This document shows, piece by piece, positions 43,024 to 51,305 of a stretch of DNA of 64,000 bases (positions within the stretch are counted from its first letter, which is position 1; every line of letters starts with the position of its first letter). The translations under genes and the position numbers were made by a program. Source of the DNA: an uncultured Ruminococcus sp. (GTDB lineage: Bacteria > Bacillota > Clostridia > Oscillospirales > Ruminococcaceae). The notes beneath the pieces are model-generated. The model saw nothing but the letters and a program-made list of their open reading frames with translations. It was not told the origin of the DNA and ran no database searches. The stretch lies in NCBI GenBank assembly GCA_944388405.1, contig CALXIQ010000014.1, positions 1 to 64,000 of the forward strand, in the 5' to 3' direction.

Positions 43024-44163
43024 TTAATTCTTAAAAAATCTCTGTCCTTCAAGTTCCATACAGAATGTAAGGCTTTCAAACCATGCGGCTGTTGAGCTTG
43101 AGCAGTATCTTGGAGCATAATAGTATGTAGCGCCCTTTGATTCCTCTGCGCCCTCGCCGTAAAGCGCTCTCTTTGCACACTCAATGGTGTTGGCTGTAGG
43201 GGTATTTGTCTTATTGTAATATCCCCGGATTGCAGTAAACTGATTGGGAGCAGTCAGAACGCCCTTTATTGTATTGGGGAATCTGCTTGACTTAACTCTG
43301 TTGATAATTACGTTTGCCACAGCAATCTTGCTTTCCTCCGAGCAATAGCCTACCTCGCCCTGAAGAACGTAGCACATCATTTCAAATTCTTCCTCGGTAT
43401 AGCTTATAACCGGTTTTGCGCTGTCAGTATCAGCCTCTGTTGTGGTTTTATTTGTGGTGGTTGTTTTCTTGGTTGTGGTCTTCTCAGAAGTTGTCTGAGC
43501 GGCGGTAGTGGTCTTTGCAGGAGCCTTTGATGACAAATAACTCTCCTTGCAGTAACCTGTTGTACCGTTGTATTCAACCTTATACCAACCATCGTCAGTT
43601 TCTCCTACGCAGGTTACCTTTGTGCCGGCAGCCAATACCGTTATGATATCTTTGCTTGTAGAAGGACCCTTTCTCATATTGACAGCTTTAGACACATACA
43701 TTGTCTTTGCTTCAATCGCTTCAACCTCAGAACTCTTGGTCGTTGTCTTTTTAGTTGTAGTTTTCTTGGTTGAAGTTGTAGTCGACTTGGTAGTCGCCTT
43801 AGTAGTTGTAGCTTCGGATTTTTCGGTTGTGGTTTTGGTCGCTTTTGACGTAGTTGTAGTCACAGCGGTTTCAACCGAATCATACTCCTCAACTCCCGCT
43901 TTCCACCAGCTGACGGTAGCAACGGAAGCGGTTGTGGTTGCAGGAAATCTCTCTTCGTCAGCAGCCTGCACTGCCGCAACGTTATACTCAGCTGCAGCTT
44001 TTGTTTCCCCGCCGGATACTTCGGTTTTACCCGTAAGTCCGTAAACGCTGACAGCGCCTATAACCAGCACAGCCATTGCTCCGGTACCCAGCATTGTTCC
44101 TACATTCTTGATAGAAGGCTTCGAGCTTCGCAAGACTCCTTCTACAGATTGTTTCTGCTTCAT
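43024..44163 (-). CDS. sleB: SleB-like cell wall hydrolase with SH3b domain
   Basis: A protein of about 379 residues. Start 44163 is the family-like MKQKQSV; GTG 44172 and ATG 44196 are possible. It has a membrane segment (about 25-45), motif WWKAGVEEYD (about 90-99), a Thr/Lys-rich linker, an SH3b domain (about 160-215; MRKGPSTSKDIITVL), a second Thr-rich linker, and a C-terminal Hydrolase_2 domain (about 260-379; MCYVLQGEVGYCSEESKIAVANVIINRV with the likely catalytic Glu). The family includes the spore-cortex-lytic SleB, but vegetative members exist. Its usual partner ypeB is 5 kb away. Confidence 0.85.
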   Translation of the reverse strand: MKQKQSVEGVLRSSKPSIKNVGTMLGTGAMAVLVIGAVSVYGLTGKTEVSGGETKAAAEYNVAAVQAADEERFPATTTASVATVSWWKAGVEEYDSVETAVTTTTSKATKTTTEKSEATTTKATTKSTTTSTKKTTTKKTTTKSSEVEAIEAKTMYVSKAVNMRKGPSTSKDIITVLAAGTKVTCVGETDDGWYKVEYNGTTGYCKESYLSSKAPAKTTTAAQTTSEKTTTKKTTTTNKTTTEADTDSAKPVISYTEEEFEMMCYVLQGEVGYCSEESKIAVANVIINRVKSSRFPNTIKGVLTAPNQFTAIRGYYNKTNTPTANTIECAKRALYGEGAEESKGATYYYAPRYCSSSTAAWFESLTFCMELEGQRFFKN

Positions 44164-44213
44164 TTGTATCACATTACCTTTCCGACAGTTTTCCATACCT
44201 GAAAAACCGTCTC

Positions 44214-44240
44214 CTCTGCGAGCGTGAGAGAATCGCAGAG
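44214..44240 (-). promoter_or_regulatory. Leader hairpin before sleB-like gene
   Basis: Perfect CTCTGCG / CGCAGAG arms with a 13-base loop, 51 bases before the start. A TATAAT lies just upstream on minus. It could affect translation or mRNA stability. Confidence 0.4.
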
Positions 44241-44294
44241 CTTAAAAATATTATATTTACATCTCAGAATACATTATCCTGAGTTGCATTTGAC

Positions 44295-45380
44295 TTAGTA
44301 CGACCACCCCAGATACTTTTTGTTGTTGCCCCATACATCTCTCCAGCACTTGGGGAAATATATGTCCTTATCGTCTCTTTCCTCATATGAGTCAACAATC
44401 AGATCCAGATTGTCATCAGCGGTCATTTTCTTTGCAACGATAACCCAGCGCATATCGCTTACCTCGTTTGAACAGGTGGAAAGCGTAATATACTGGTCCT
44501 CCTCGGTACACTCCACATCCGCAGAATACCATGACTGCATTCTTACGTTGTCGATCCAGCTTTCAAAGGAATACTGGTCGTCGTCGAAGTTGCGGTATCT
44601 CCAGTAGTCGAATATGGGAATATCGTCCTGAGAATCATCAGCGGCAGCAACAAAGCAGCCGATTATGATATATTTATCACCGTTGTCGTAAATGGTGTTG
44701 AACTCAATAACGGGATGTTCCTTGAGAAAATCCACGCCTTCTTTATACTCGGCGAGGTGGGTGAATGATGTGCCCAGTCTTCTCATGTGGTGTCCGTAAA
44801 TTGTTATATTGTCCGCCTGACCGTTTTCATCTATCGGAATAACGCAGTCGGCAAAAATACTTCCGGAATCGTAAAACTCCTCATCGATATTTCTTTTGAG
44901 GTAATAATTGTTTCCCTCTTCGATATTATCGGTTACGTGCTGAAGCACGGGAAAATTAATATATTCCTCGCCCTCCGAATTGACAAAGCCAGGAATCTTT
45001 ATCCATCCCACAACCTCATCGTTTCTGTCAAGCAGTTCCTCAGCCCAGCTCTGAACCGTGCGTTCTTCAACAACGCTTTCGGGGTTTTCCTCGGCTTCCT
45101 CCGCATCTCCGCTTACCTCGTCAAGGTTCACCTCGTCAAAATTAGGCTCATACCTGACGATCTCCTGAGCGTAATTAAGCTCTTCCTGATCGCTCTGCAG
45201 AAAATCGGTAAGCTCGTTGAGCGAAAAAACAAAGATAAAAATAGAGAAAATAAAAACTATTTTTCTCACTACCTCGGAGCTTTTATCTCCCTTCCAAGGA
45301 ACAAAATATTTAACAAACCTGACGAAAAAATTGGAATCGTCCTTTTCGGAAATATTTTTAATTTCATTAGCCATAGACAT
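44295..45380 (-). CDS. srtB: Class B-like sortase
   Basis: A 361-residue membrane transpeptidase. The start at 45380 has TGAGG seven bases upstream. After a cytosolic start there is one membrane segment (about 42-60), an acidic linker, and the sortase barrel (about 115-345). Catalytic residues seen: His in TIYGHHM, Cys in LSTCSNE and Arg in MRWVIVAKK. Sortases cut surface proteins at a sorting motif and join them to the wall. Two proteins of this window end in xTGA-type tails that may be substrates, though NPQTN-like motifs are usual for class B. It overlaps cinA's transcript, nine bases apart. Confidence 0.9.
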   Translation of the reverse strand: MSMANEIKNISEKDDSNFFVRFVKYFVPWKGDKSSEVVRKIVFIFSIFIFVFSLNELTDFLQSDQEELNYAQEIVRYEPNFDEVNLDEVSGDAEEAEENPESVVEERTVQSWAEELLDRNDEVVGWIKIPGFVNSEGEEYINFPVLQHVTDNIEEGNNYYLKRNIDEEFYDSGSIFADCVIPIDENGQADNITIYGHHMRRLGTSFTHLAEYKEGVDFLKEHPVIEFNTIYDNGDKYIIIGCFVAAADDSQDDIPIFDYWRYRNFDDDQYSFESWIDNVRMQSWYSADVECTEEDQYITLSTCSNEVSDMRWVIVAKKMTADDNLDLIVDSYEERDDKDIYFPKCWRDVWGNNKKYLGWSY

Positions 45381-45389
45381 AATCAAACC

Positions 45390-45926
45390 TCAGCTTTCAT
45401 GTTTTTGCAGCAGCTCCTTCAGCATTTCAAGAGCTTTCCGCACTGTTGTTAACCGAATGAATTTTCTGTCCATATTTTCATATTCTTTATAAAGCATCAA
45501 GTTTCGGACCGTTTCAAAGTCCTTATACCTGACAGAAACATAAACTGTTCCCACAGGCTTATCAGCACTGCCTCCGCCCGGGCCTGCAATTCCGGTTATT
45601 CCTACAGCCGCATCGCTTCCTGTAATACGCATGATACCTGCGCTCATCTGAGAAGCGACCTGTTCCGAATAAACCGTATATCGCTTAAGCGTTTCCTCCC
45701 TTACTCCGAGAAGCTTTATTTTAACTTCCTCGGTATAGGAGCAAACACCTCCGAGAAACATCTTTGACGCCCCCGCAACAGATGTTACGGTCTGGCTCAA
45801 CATTCCGCCGGTACAGCTTTCGGCAGCGCTGAGGGTTATGCCCTTAGCTATCATATATTCTACTACATCGCTTGTTACAATGTCAAGGGCTTTTGTAACC
45901 AGTTTGTCATCTTCGGCAAAATTCAC
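45390..45926 (-). CDS. CinA C-terminal-domain amidase (PncC type)
   Basis: A 178-residue PncC-like protein consisting only of the CinA C-terminal domain, which deamidates nicotinamide mononucleotide in NAD recycling. Marks: LSAAESCTGGMLSQ (catalytic Ser/Thr region), CSYTEEVKIKLLGV, and GITGIAGPGGGSADKPVGTV. The GTG at 45926 is used since CGGAGGT lies nine bases upstream; earlier ATGs give non-conserved residues and lack such a site. It is followed within nine bases by the sortase gene. Confidence 0.92.
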   Translation of the reverse strand: MNFAEDDKLVTKALDIVTSDVVEYMIAKGITLSAAESCTGGMLSQTVTSVAGASKMFLGGVCSYTEEVKIKLLGVREETLKRYTVYSEQVASQMSAGIMRITGSDAAVGITGIAGPGGGSADKPVGTVYVSVRYKDFETVRNLMLYKEYENMDRKFIRLTTVRKALEMLKELLQKHES

Positions 45927-46486
45927 AGTTGTCGACCTCCGTTTCTTTACCATAATGCACATAAAAAACGCTGAAATAATGACTTAATTATTAATAACAG
46001 CTTTTTATTTAACATATCAAACTGTAAATTCGCAGTCAGATATGTAACCGATTTGTAACACTTGAAGCCGTATTTTAAGTTGGAAAACACGTCTTTCAGT
46101 CTGCCGTCAGGCGTCGTAAAAAGGCTTATTTCCCCAGATTGCGCAGTTTTCGTGATGTGCGGTGATTTGCGTCATGGCGGCTGAATGTCCGTTTTATTGT
46201 ACTACTTGTTTAATTTCGGTTACATTTTTAACCGAAACGTAACCTTTTAATTGTACAATAAATGTTACAGTAAGCATACGTTTCTTTTATGCATTTCAGA
46301 CAATCAGACCTGAACATAAACGCACTTATGCCGAGTTGTTTTGCTGTCTTTTTCTGTACCTTGAGTTACTCCGATTGAATGTTTCTTCATGTGAGGAGTT
46401 ACCTGATGATTATTTAATCCCACAAGCTTTACGCTTATCGGGCTAAACGCCGTATTAATATGGATTTTTGCTGTGACGATTTCGAC
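45927..46486. other. 560-base gap with a nested inverted repeat
   Basis: No supported ORF on either strand between cinA and thiI. It contains several GTAACC/GGTTAC hexamers and the large nested palindrome at 46193-46262. No tRNA, known riboswitch or terminator was recognised; an unannotated RNA cannot be excluded. Confidence 0.6.
46193..46262. repeat. Nested inverted repeat with TTTATTGTAC arms
   Basis: Outer arms TTTATTGTAC (46193-46202) and GTACAATAAA (46253-46262) are perfect. Inside lies a second perfect hairpin TTTCGGTTA-N6-TAACCGAAA (46214-46237). The left arm with its flanks (TTTTATTGTACT) is identical over 12 bases to the first operator-like site before ypeB. Confidence 0.7.
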
Positions 46487-47665
46487 TCATACCTTATTTC
46501 TTATCAGCTTTACTGTGGTATTGTCAACCGCCTTCTTTATAAGCGGCTCATAATCGTAAGCCACCTGCGCAGCTTCCACCTCCGACAGCACCGGTCTGGT
46601 TTTGGGGTGCTTGGGAGTGAAAACTGTGCAGCAATCCTCGTAAGGCTCAATGGAGGTATCGAAAGTGCCGATTTTTCGTGAAACTGCCACGATTTCCGAC
46701 TTGTCCATACCAATGCAAGGTCTGAACACCGGGATACGGCAAGCGGCATCGGTGCACACCATTGCATACATTGTCTGGCTTGCCACCTGACCGATGCTCT
46801 CCCCCGTCACAAGGCACTGAATGTCCTCTTTCTCGCAGAATCGCTGGGCAATTTCCATCATCAGCCTGCGCATTACAATTGTAAACAGCTCCTCGGGACA
46901 ATTGTCACGCAGCACTTCCTGTATCTCGGTGAAGGGGACGCAGTAAAAATTAATGTCGCCACAGTAAGCTGCAATCTCCTCCGCCAGCTTCTCAACCTTC
47001 ATTTTTGCTCTTTCGGAGGTGTATGGCGGAGCCTCAAAATGAATTGCCTGTATCTGAACTCCCCTCTTTGCCACCATATAGCCTGCCACCGGGGAATCTA
47101 TTCCGCCTGACAGCAGCAACATTCCACGTCCGCTGGAGCCTACCGGTATACCCCCTGCACCGTCAAGCTTTAGGGCGTTTATAAAAGCGTGCTCCTCACG
47201 TATTTCAACCGTTACCGTAACGTCGGGGTTATGCACGTCCACTGTAAGATGAGGGAATCTTTCAAGTATCTCATGCCCCAGCTCTCTGCATATCTCAGGC
47301 GATTTAAGAGGGAATTTCTTGTCGGCACGCTTGGCGTTTACCTTAAAGCTTGACGCTCCCTCCAGCGCCTCCGCCAGATAGTCCATGGAATCGTGAAGTA
47401 TGGAATCCATATTTTTTTCAACTGTCAGCGCCCTGCAAAGCTTGGCAATTCCAAACACCTTTGACAGCTTGTCAACCACCTCGTCCATATCAATATCATC
47501 GGTCAGCGGCTGCACATACAGCGTTGACTGGGCTCTTGAATATTTGAAGCTTCCCGAATTCCTCAGCCGCCGTTTTACATTTTTCAAAAGAATACTTTCA
47601 AAATTATTCTTGTTCAGCCCTTTAAGTGCAATTTCACCGTATTTGCACAGTATAATTTCTTTCAT
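46487..47665 (-). CDS. thiI: tRNA 4-thiouridine synthase ThiI
   Basis: A 392-residue ThiI that adenylates uridine-8 of tRNA for thiolation and may feed sulfur to thiamine. The THUMP RNA-binding domain is about 60-165, and the PP-loop SGGIDSPVAGYMVAKRG near 180. It lacks the rhodanese extension of E. coli ThiI, as is usual in Firmicutes. The start at 47665 is family-like (MKEIILCKYGEIALKG). A cysteine desulfurase lies 85 bases upstream on the same strand and probably supplies its sulfur, as NifZ does in Bacillus. Confidence 0.95.
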   Translation of the reverse strand: MKEIILCKYGEIALKGLNKNNFESILLKNVKRRLRNSGSFKYSRAQSTLYVQPLTDDIDMDEVVDKLSKVFGIAKLCRALTVEKNMDSILHDSMDYLAEALEGASSFKVNAKRADKKFPLKSPEICRELGHEILERFPHLTVDVHNPDVTVTVEIREEHAFINALKLDGAGGIPVGSSGRGMLLLSGGIDSPVAGYMVAKRGVQIQAIHFEAPPYTSERAKMKVEKLAEEIAAYCGDINFYCVPFTEIQEVLRDNCPEELFTIVMRRLMMEIAQRFCEKEDIQCLVTGESIGQVASQTMYAMVCTDAACRIPVFRPCIGMDKSEIVAVSRKIGTFDTSIEPYEDCCTVFTPKHPKTRPVLSEVEAAQVAYDYEPLIKKAVDNTTVKLIRNKV

Positions 47666-47750
47666 CGCAGCTTTTCTCACCTTTCAAAAATCTTTTGCTT
47701 TTTTCATCACTTATATATTATATATAGTATAAAATATTTGTTCTTACACT

Positions 47751-48878
47751 TTATCTTGTTGAACAAAGTTTTTCTCTTGCCTCAATCAGCGATTCTATCA
47801 GGCTGTCTATCTGCTCCAATGTGTTTTCCTCACTAAAGCTTATGCGCAAAGTTGAGTCCTGATACTTTTCGGCGATGCCAAATTCCTTTATAACCGAACT
47901 TTTCTTTCCCTTTGAACAGGCGGAGCCGCTGGAAACGTAAATTCCCCGCTGCTCAAGAAAATGCAGCAGCACCTCCGATTTGTAGCCCTCCAAGGCGATG
48001 CTGTTGATGTAAGGTGAACACTCCATGTCGGAATTTACGTGAATACCATGCTCGTCGCACTTTTCAAACAAGTATTTCCGCAGGCTGTGAGCTTTTTCAA
48101 ATCTCTCGGCAATTGTATCCGAATACCTTTCAACCGCCGCGCCGAAGCCGCAGATAAGCGGAACACATTCCGTGCCCGAACGAAATCCCTTTTCCTGTCC
48201 GCCGCCCCGCATAAATGGCGGAACTCTCACGCCTTTTTTTATGTACATCGCTCCTATCCCTTTAGGGGCGTGAATTTTATGACCGCTGAGGGAAATAATA
48301 TCCGCAGAAAGCTTTTTGACCTTGAGAGGAATTTTAAGATATCCCTGAACGCAGTCGCAATGGGTTACAGCCTGAGGAAACCTGCGCTTTATTGCGCTAA
48401 ACGCTTGTTCGATAGGAAGAATCCTGCCCGTTTCATTGTTGACCAGCATGCAGCTTACAAGGCAGGTATTGTCGTCCACAGCGGAAATTATATCATCAGC
48501 GTTTATTCTGCCCTCACCATCAGGAGCCACCCTGACAACCTCGAAGCCATGCTTCTCAAGCTCGTCGCAGCACACTGCCACCGAGGGATGCTCTACCGAT
48601 GTGGTGACAATGCGCTTTTTCCGCTTGCCGAGAGTTTTGGCTATGCCGAAAATCGCAGTATTGCTGCTTTCCGTAGCGCAGGAGGTAAAGTAAATTTCCT
48701 CGTCTGCCGCTCCGATGGATTTGGCAATAGCGTTTCTTGCGGCGTTTATCAGCTTTTCGGCTTCCACCCCCATGCCCTGTAGGGAGGAAGGATTTCCGTA
48801 CCGATCAAGACCGTTCATCACAGCCTTCACCGCCTCGTCACATGGCTTGGTGGTAGCGGCGTTGTCAAAGTATATCAT
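47751..48878 (-). CDS. Cysteine desulfurase (NifS/IscS type)
   Basis: A 375-residue PLP enzyme that takes sulfur from cysteine. Marks: YFDNAATTKP at the N-terminus, the FTSCATESSNTAI segment, SVEHPSV, the PLP-binding Lys in SLSGHKIHAPKG (about 205), GGGQEKGFRSGTE and the active-site Cys loop SSGSACSKGKKSSV (about 325). It is in operon with thiI. The short Cys loop context is NifS/IscS-like. No IscU or NFU partner is nearby, so tRNA thiolation is the likely job. Confidence 0.94.
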   Translation of the reverse strand: MIYFDNAATTKPCDEAVKAVMNGLDRYGNPSSLQGMGVEAEKLINAARNAIAKSIGAADEEIYFTSCATESSNTAIFGIAKTLGKRKKRIVTTSVEHPSVAVCCDELEKHGFEVVRVAPDGEGRINADDIISAVDDNTCLVSCMLVNNETGRILPIEQAFSAIKRRFPQAVTHCDCVQGYLKIPLKVKKLSADIISLSGHKIHAPKGIGAMYIKKGVRVPPFMRGGGQEKGFRSGTECVPLICGFGAAVERYSDTIAERFEKAHSLRKYLFEKCDEHGIHVNSDMECSPYINSIALEGYKSEVLLHFLEQRGIYVSSGSACSKGKKSSVIKEFGIAEKYQDSTLRISFSEENTLEQIDSLIESLIEAREKLCSTR

Positions 48879-48993
48879 TAAGTTTCAAATCCTTTCTGAT
48901 AATTCACAGCTCACAGCAGCATCAGACGGTTTCGTCAAATCAACGAAAATCTCCAAAACTCACCCGACCCGCCGGCTATAGTCATACTATTTT

Positions 48994-49022
48994 ATTATAG
49001 CATAAATCGCTGAATAATGCAA
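48994..49022 (-). promoter_or_regulatory. Promoter of desulfurase-thiI
   Basis: On minus: TTGCAT, a 17-base spacer, TATAAT, about 115 bases before the start. It is divergent from the ypeB control region. Confidence 0.75.
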
Positions 49023-49079
49023 ATTAAAAGTATATTGTTGAAGTTTTACGGTATAATAATTCTGACAAGGATAATATAT

Positions 49080-49095
49080 GTACATTTTATTGTAC
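49080..49095. promoter_or_regulatory. GTACA-N6-TGTAC palindrome, site 1 of ypeB
   Basis: GTACATTTTATTGTAC, 16 bases, arms perfect. Distal site, 45 bases before site 2. Confidence 0.75.
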
Positions 49096-49124
49096 TTGTT
49101 TTGCAGAAAGTCCTGCGATAAATA

Positions 49125-49140
49125 GTACATAAAAATGTAC
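49125..49140. promoter_or_regulatory. GTACA-N6-TGTAC palindrome, site 2 of ypeB
   Basis: GTACATAAAAATGTAC, 16 bases, arms perfect. It covers the expected -35 position of the TATAAT at 49147. Confidence 0.75.
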
Positions 49141-49146
49141 AGCAAA

Positions 49147-49152
49147 TATAAT
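49147..49152 (+). promoter_or_regulatory. Likely -10 box of ypeB
   Basis: TATAAT lies between palindrome sites 2 and 3. No good -35 is found 17-18 bases upstream (AGTACA), so it may need activation or another sigma factor. Confidence 0.5.
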
Positions 49153-49154
49153 TG

Positions 49155-49170
49155 GTACAATTTTATGTAC
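49155..49170. promoter_or_regulatory. GTACA-N6-TGTAC palindrome, site 3 of ypeB
   Basis: GTACAATTTTATGTAC, 16 bases, arms perfect. It covers the expected transcription start of the TATAAT at 49147. Confidence 0.75.
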
Positions 49171-49191
49171 ACTAAACTCAAGGAGGCAGTT

Positions 49192-50541
49192 ATGTCAGTA
49201 ACAACAAGAGGTTTAATAAGAATCTGCTCGTTTGCCGCCGCTGCGGTAGCAGCTCTGGGAGTACGCAACATTCAGCTTATGGTTCAGAACAATACCGGCG
49301 CAAGGGCGCTTGAATATTCATATTTGCGAGCCGTGGAGGATATTTCCACTGCCGCTGACAATATCAGCAACACTCTGCAAAAGGAACTTTATGCAGGAAC
49401 CGCGGATATGCACAGAACTCTTTCCGCCGAGTTGTGGAGAGATGCTTCCACCGCAAAAGCCGCATTATCTCAGCTTCCTGTGGAAGAGCTTCAGCTTGAG
49501 AACACCTATAAATTTCTCTCTCAGGTTGGAAACTACGCTCTGTCAATAGCTGAAAAGGCAAGCGAGGGGGAAGAAATATCGGCGGAGGAATATGAAAATC
49601 TTCGCACCCTCCACGATTTTTCAAAGCGTCTTAACGAGGATATGTGGGAGCTTGAAAGTAGCATTTCAAGCGGCGAGCTGTCCCTTTCAAGCGTGGCAAG
49701 CAAAACAGTTTCAGCCGGAACGGACTCAGAAACGCCCAATATCACCGAAGGCTTTGAGGATTTTGAAGAAGGATTCGATTCATACCCCACCCTTATCTAT
49801 GACGGACCTTTTTCAGACCATATTCTTGAAAAGACCCCCAAGATGACCGCCGAAGCCGAAGAAGTAACCCAGCAGAAGGCCTTAGAGCGGTGCACTCTTG
49901 CCCTTGACATCAATTCAACAGAGTTTACAGAAGTAAGCGAAGAAGCGGGAAAAATGCCCTCATGGGTATTCTCAGACGACAACGTCACCGTAACCTGCGG
50001 CGTTACAAAGAATGGCGGATATATCTCCTATTTCCTGAAAAGCCGTCAGGTAACAAGCAGTTCTCTTTCTCAGGCTGAGGGACTTGAAGCAGCGGATAAA
50101 TTCCTGGAGGATCTTGGCGTAAACTCCATGACCCGCACCTATTATGAGGATTACAACGGTATTCTCACCGTTAACTATGCTTATGACGATAATGGAATCT
50201 GCTGCTACACCGATCTTATAAAAGTATCTGTGGCAATGGACAACGGAGAGATTCTCGCCTACGACGCAAGAGGATTTTTAGTCAACCATGAAAATCGCAG
50301 CTACAGCGACGACAGGATTTCCGTTCTCGACGCTCAGGAAAAGGTTTCCCCCATGCTGGAGGTTCTCTCACGGCAGCTGGCGGTAATACCCTCCGATTCC
50401 ACCGAAGAGCTTCTCTGCTACGAATTTAAATGTCAGGCAGAGGACGGTACTCACGTTCTGGTATATGTAAACGCATATACCGGTAAAGAGGAGCAAATAT
50501 TGATACTCTTTGAAAGCGAAAGCGGAACTCTTACAATGTAA
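49192..50541 (+). CDS. ypeB: Spore germination protein YpeB-like
   Basis: A 449-residue protein with an N-terminal membrane segment (about 8-24), a helical region (about 30-200; VEDISTAADNISNTLQKELY), and C-terminal PepSY-like repeats (about 220-449; YGDPxxx-like QQKALERCTLAL and VSVAMDNGEILAYDARGFLVNH). YpeB is needed for localisation and stability of the cortex hydrolase SleB in spores. ATG 49192 follows AAGGAGG. Unlike in Bacillus, sleB is not adjacent. Three palindromes before it suggest dedicated control. Confidence 0.87.
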   Translation: MSVTTRGLIRICSFAAAAVAALGVRNIQLMVQNNTGARALEYSYLRAVEDISTAADNISNTLQKELYAGTADMHRTLSAELWRDASTAKAALSQLPVEELQLENTYKFLSQVGNYALSIAEKASEGEEISAEEYENLRTLHDFSKRLNEDMWELESSISSGELSLSSVASKTVSAGTDSETPNITEGFEDFEEGFDSYPTLIYDGPFSDHILEKTPKMTAEAEEVTQQKALERCTLALDINSTEFTEVSEEAGKMPSWVFSDDNVTVTCGVTKNGGYISYFLKSRQVTSSSLSQAEGLEAADKFLEDLGVNSMTRTYYEDYNGILTVNYAYDDNGICCYTDLIKVSVAMDNGEILAYDARGFLVNHENRSYSDDRISVLDAQEKVSPMLEVLSRQLAVIPSDSTEELLCYEFKCQAEDGTHVLVYVNAYTGKEEQILILFESESGTLTM

Positions 50542-50630
50542 TATTCGAAAAATTGCCATGGCATTGCTGTATAATAATAAAAAAGGCCAATTCACAAAAT
50601 AAAATATCTTAAACGGAAAGGAAGTTTTTT

Positions 50631-51239
50631 ATGCCGGTAGAATTTAAATCAAGCAAAACCAAAGAAAATCTTATGAGGGCGTTTGCAGGAGAAAGTCAGG
50701 CGAGAAACCGCTACACCTTTGCGGCGGGACAGTGCCGTCAACAGCAACTTTATGTAGTTGCAAACCTGTTTCAATTCACTGCTGATCAGGAAAAGGAGCA
50801 CGCTGAGATTTTCTACAATCACCTATCGGAATGTTCGGGCGAAACAATCCACATCGACGGAGGATATCCCGTTGATATCTCGAAGAGATGCGAGGAGCTG
50901 CTTAAAATGGCTCACCACAACGAATACGAAGAATTTCAGGACGTTTATCCCTCATTTGCCGCAGTGGCAAGAGAGGAGGGCTTTGCAAAAATAGCTCAGG
51001 ATTTCGAGAACATTGCAAAGGTTGAAAAATGCCACGGCGACCGATTCAACACCTTCAAGACCCTGATGGAATCGGGCAGACTTTTTGAATCAGAAGAAAA
51101 GACTACCTGGATATGCTTAAACTGCGGATATATTCTTGAAAGCGCTCAGGCTCCCAAAAGCTGTCCTGTATGTATGCACCCACAGGGTTACTTTATAAGA
51201 ATGAATATGGCTCCATGGGGCTGTAATTGCAATGCATAA
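50631..51239 (+). CDS. Rubrerythrin
   Basis: A 202-residue rubrerythrin, a non-haem di-iron peroxidase for oxygen defence of anaerobes. The four-helix domain (about 1-150) has iron ligands in FAGESQARNRY, DQEKEHAEIFY, and VAREEGFAKIA...EKCHGDRF. A rubredoxin-like domain follows (about 160-190) with WICLNCGYIL and CPVCMHP. An added C-terminal tail CNCNA is unusual. AAAGGAAG precedes the start. Confidence 0.95.
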   Translation: MPVEFKSSKTKENLMRAFAGESQARNRYTFAAGQCRQQQLYVVANLFQFTADQEKEHAEIFYNHLSECSGETIHIDGGYPVDISKRCEELLKMAHHNEYEEFQDVYPSFAAVAREEGFAKIAQDFENIAKVEKCHGDRFNTFKTLMESGRLFESEEKTTWICLNCGYILESAQAPKSCPVCMHPQGYFIRMNMAPWGCNCNA

Positions 51240-51249
51240 GTTTATGAGC

Positions 51250-51282
51250 AAAACGGGCGAAACTCCATTCGCCCGTTTTATA
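51250..51282. terminator. Bidirectional terminator
   Basis: Stem AAAACGGGCGA / TCGCCCGTTTT with an eight-base loop, 10 bases past the rubrerythrin stop. It also ends the nucleoside kinase gene on minus. Confidence 0.92.
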
Positions 51283-51305
51283 CATATCTCGGTTGTTAGG
51301 ATAAA

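Noticed and set aside
45927..46486. tRNA, 6S RNA or c-di-GMP riboswitch in the large gap
   Set aside because: No cloverleaf, long imperfect stem or riboswitch core was recognised by eye; left as unexplained.
51250..51282. CRISPR or other short repeat arrays at hairpin sites
   Set aside because: Hairpins in the window are single copies; no regularly spaced repeats occur outside the STPDE coding repeat.
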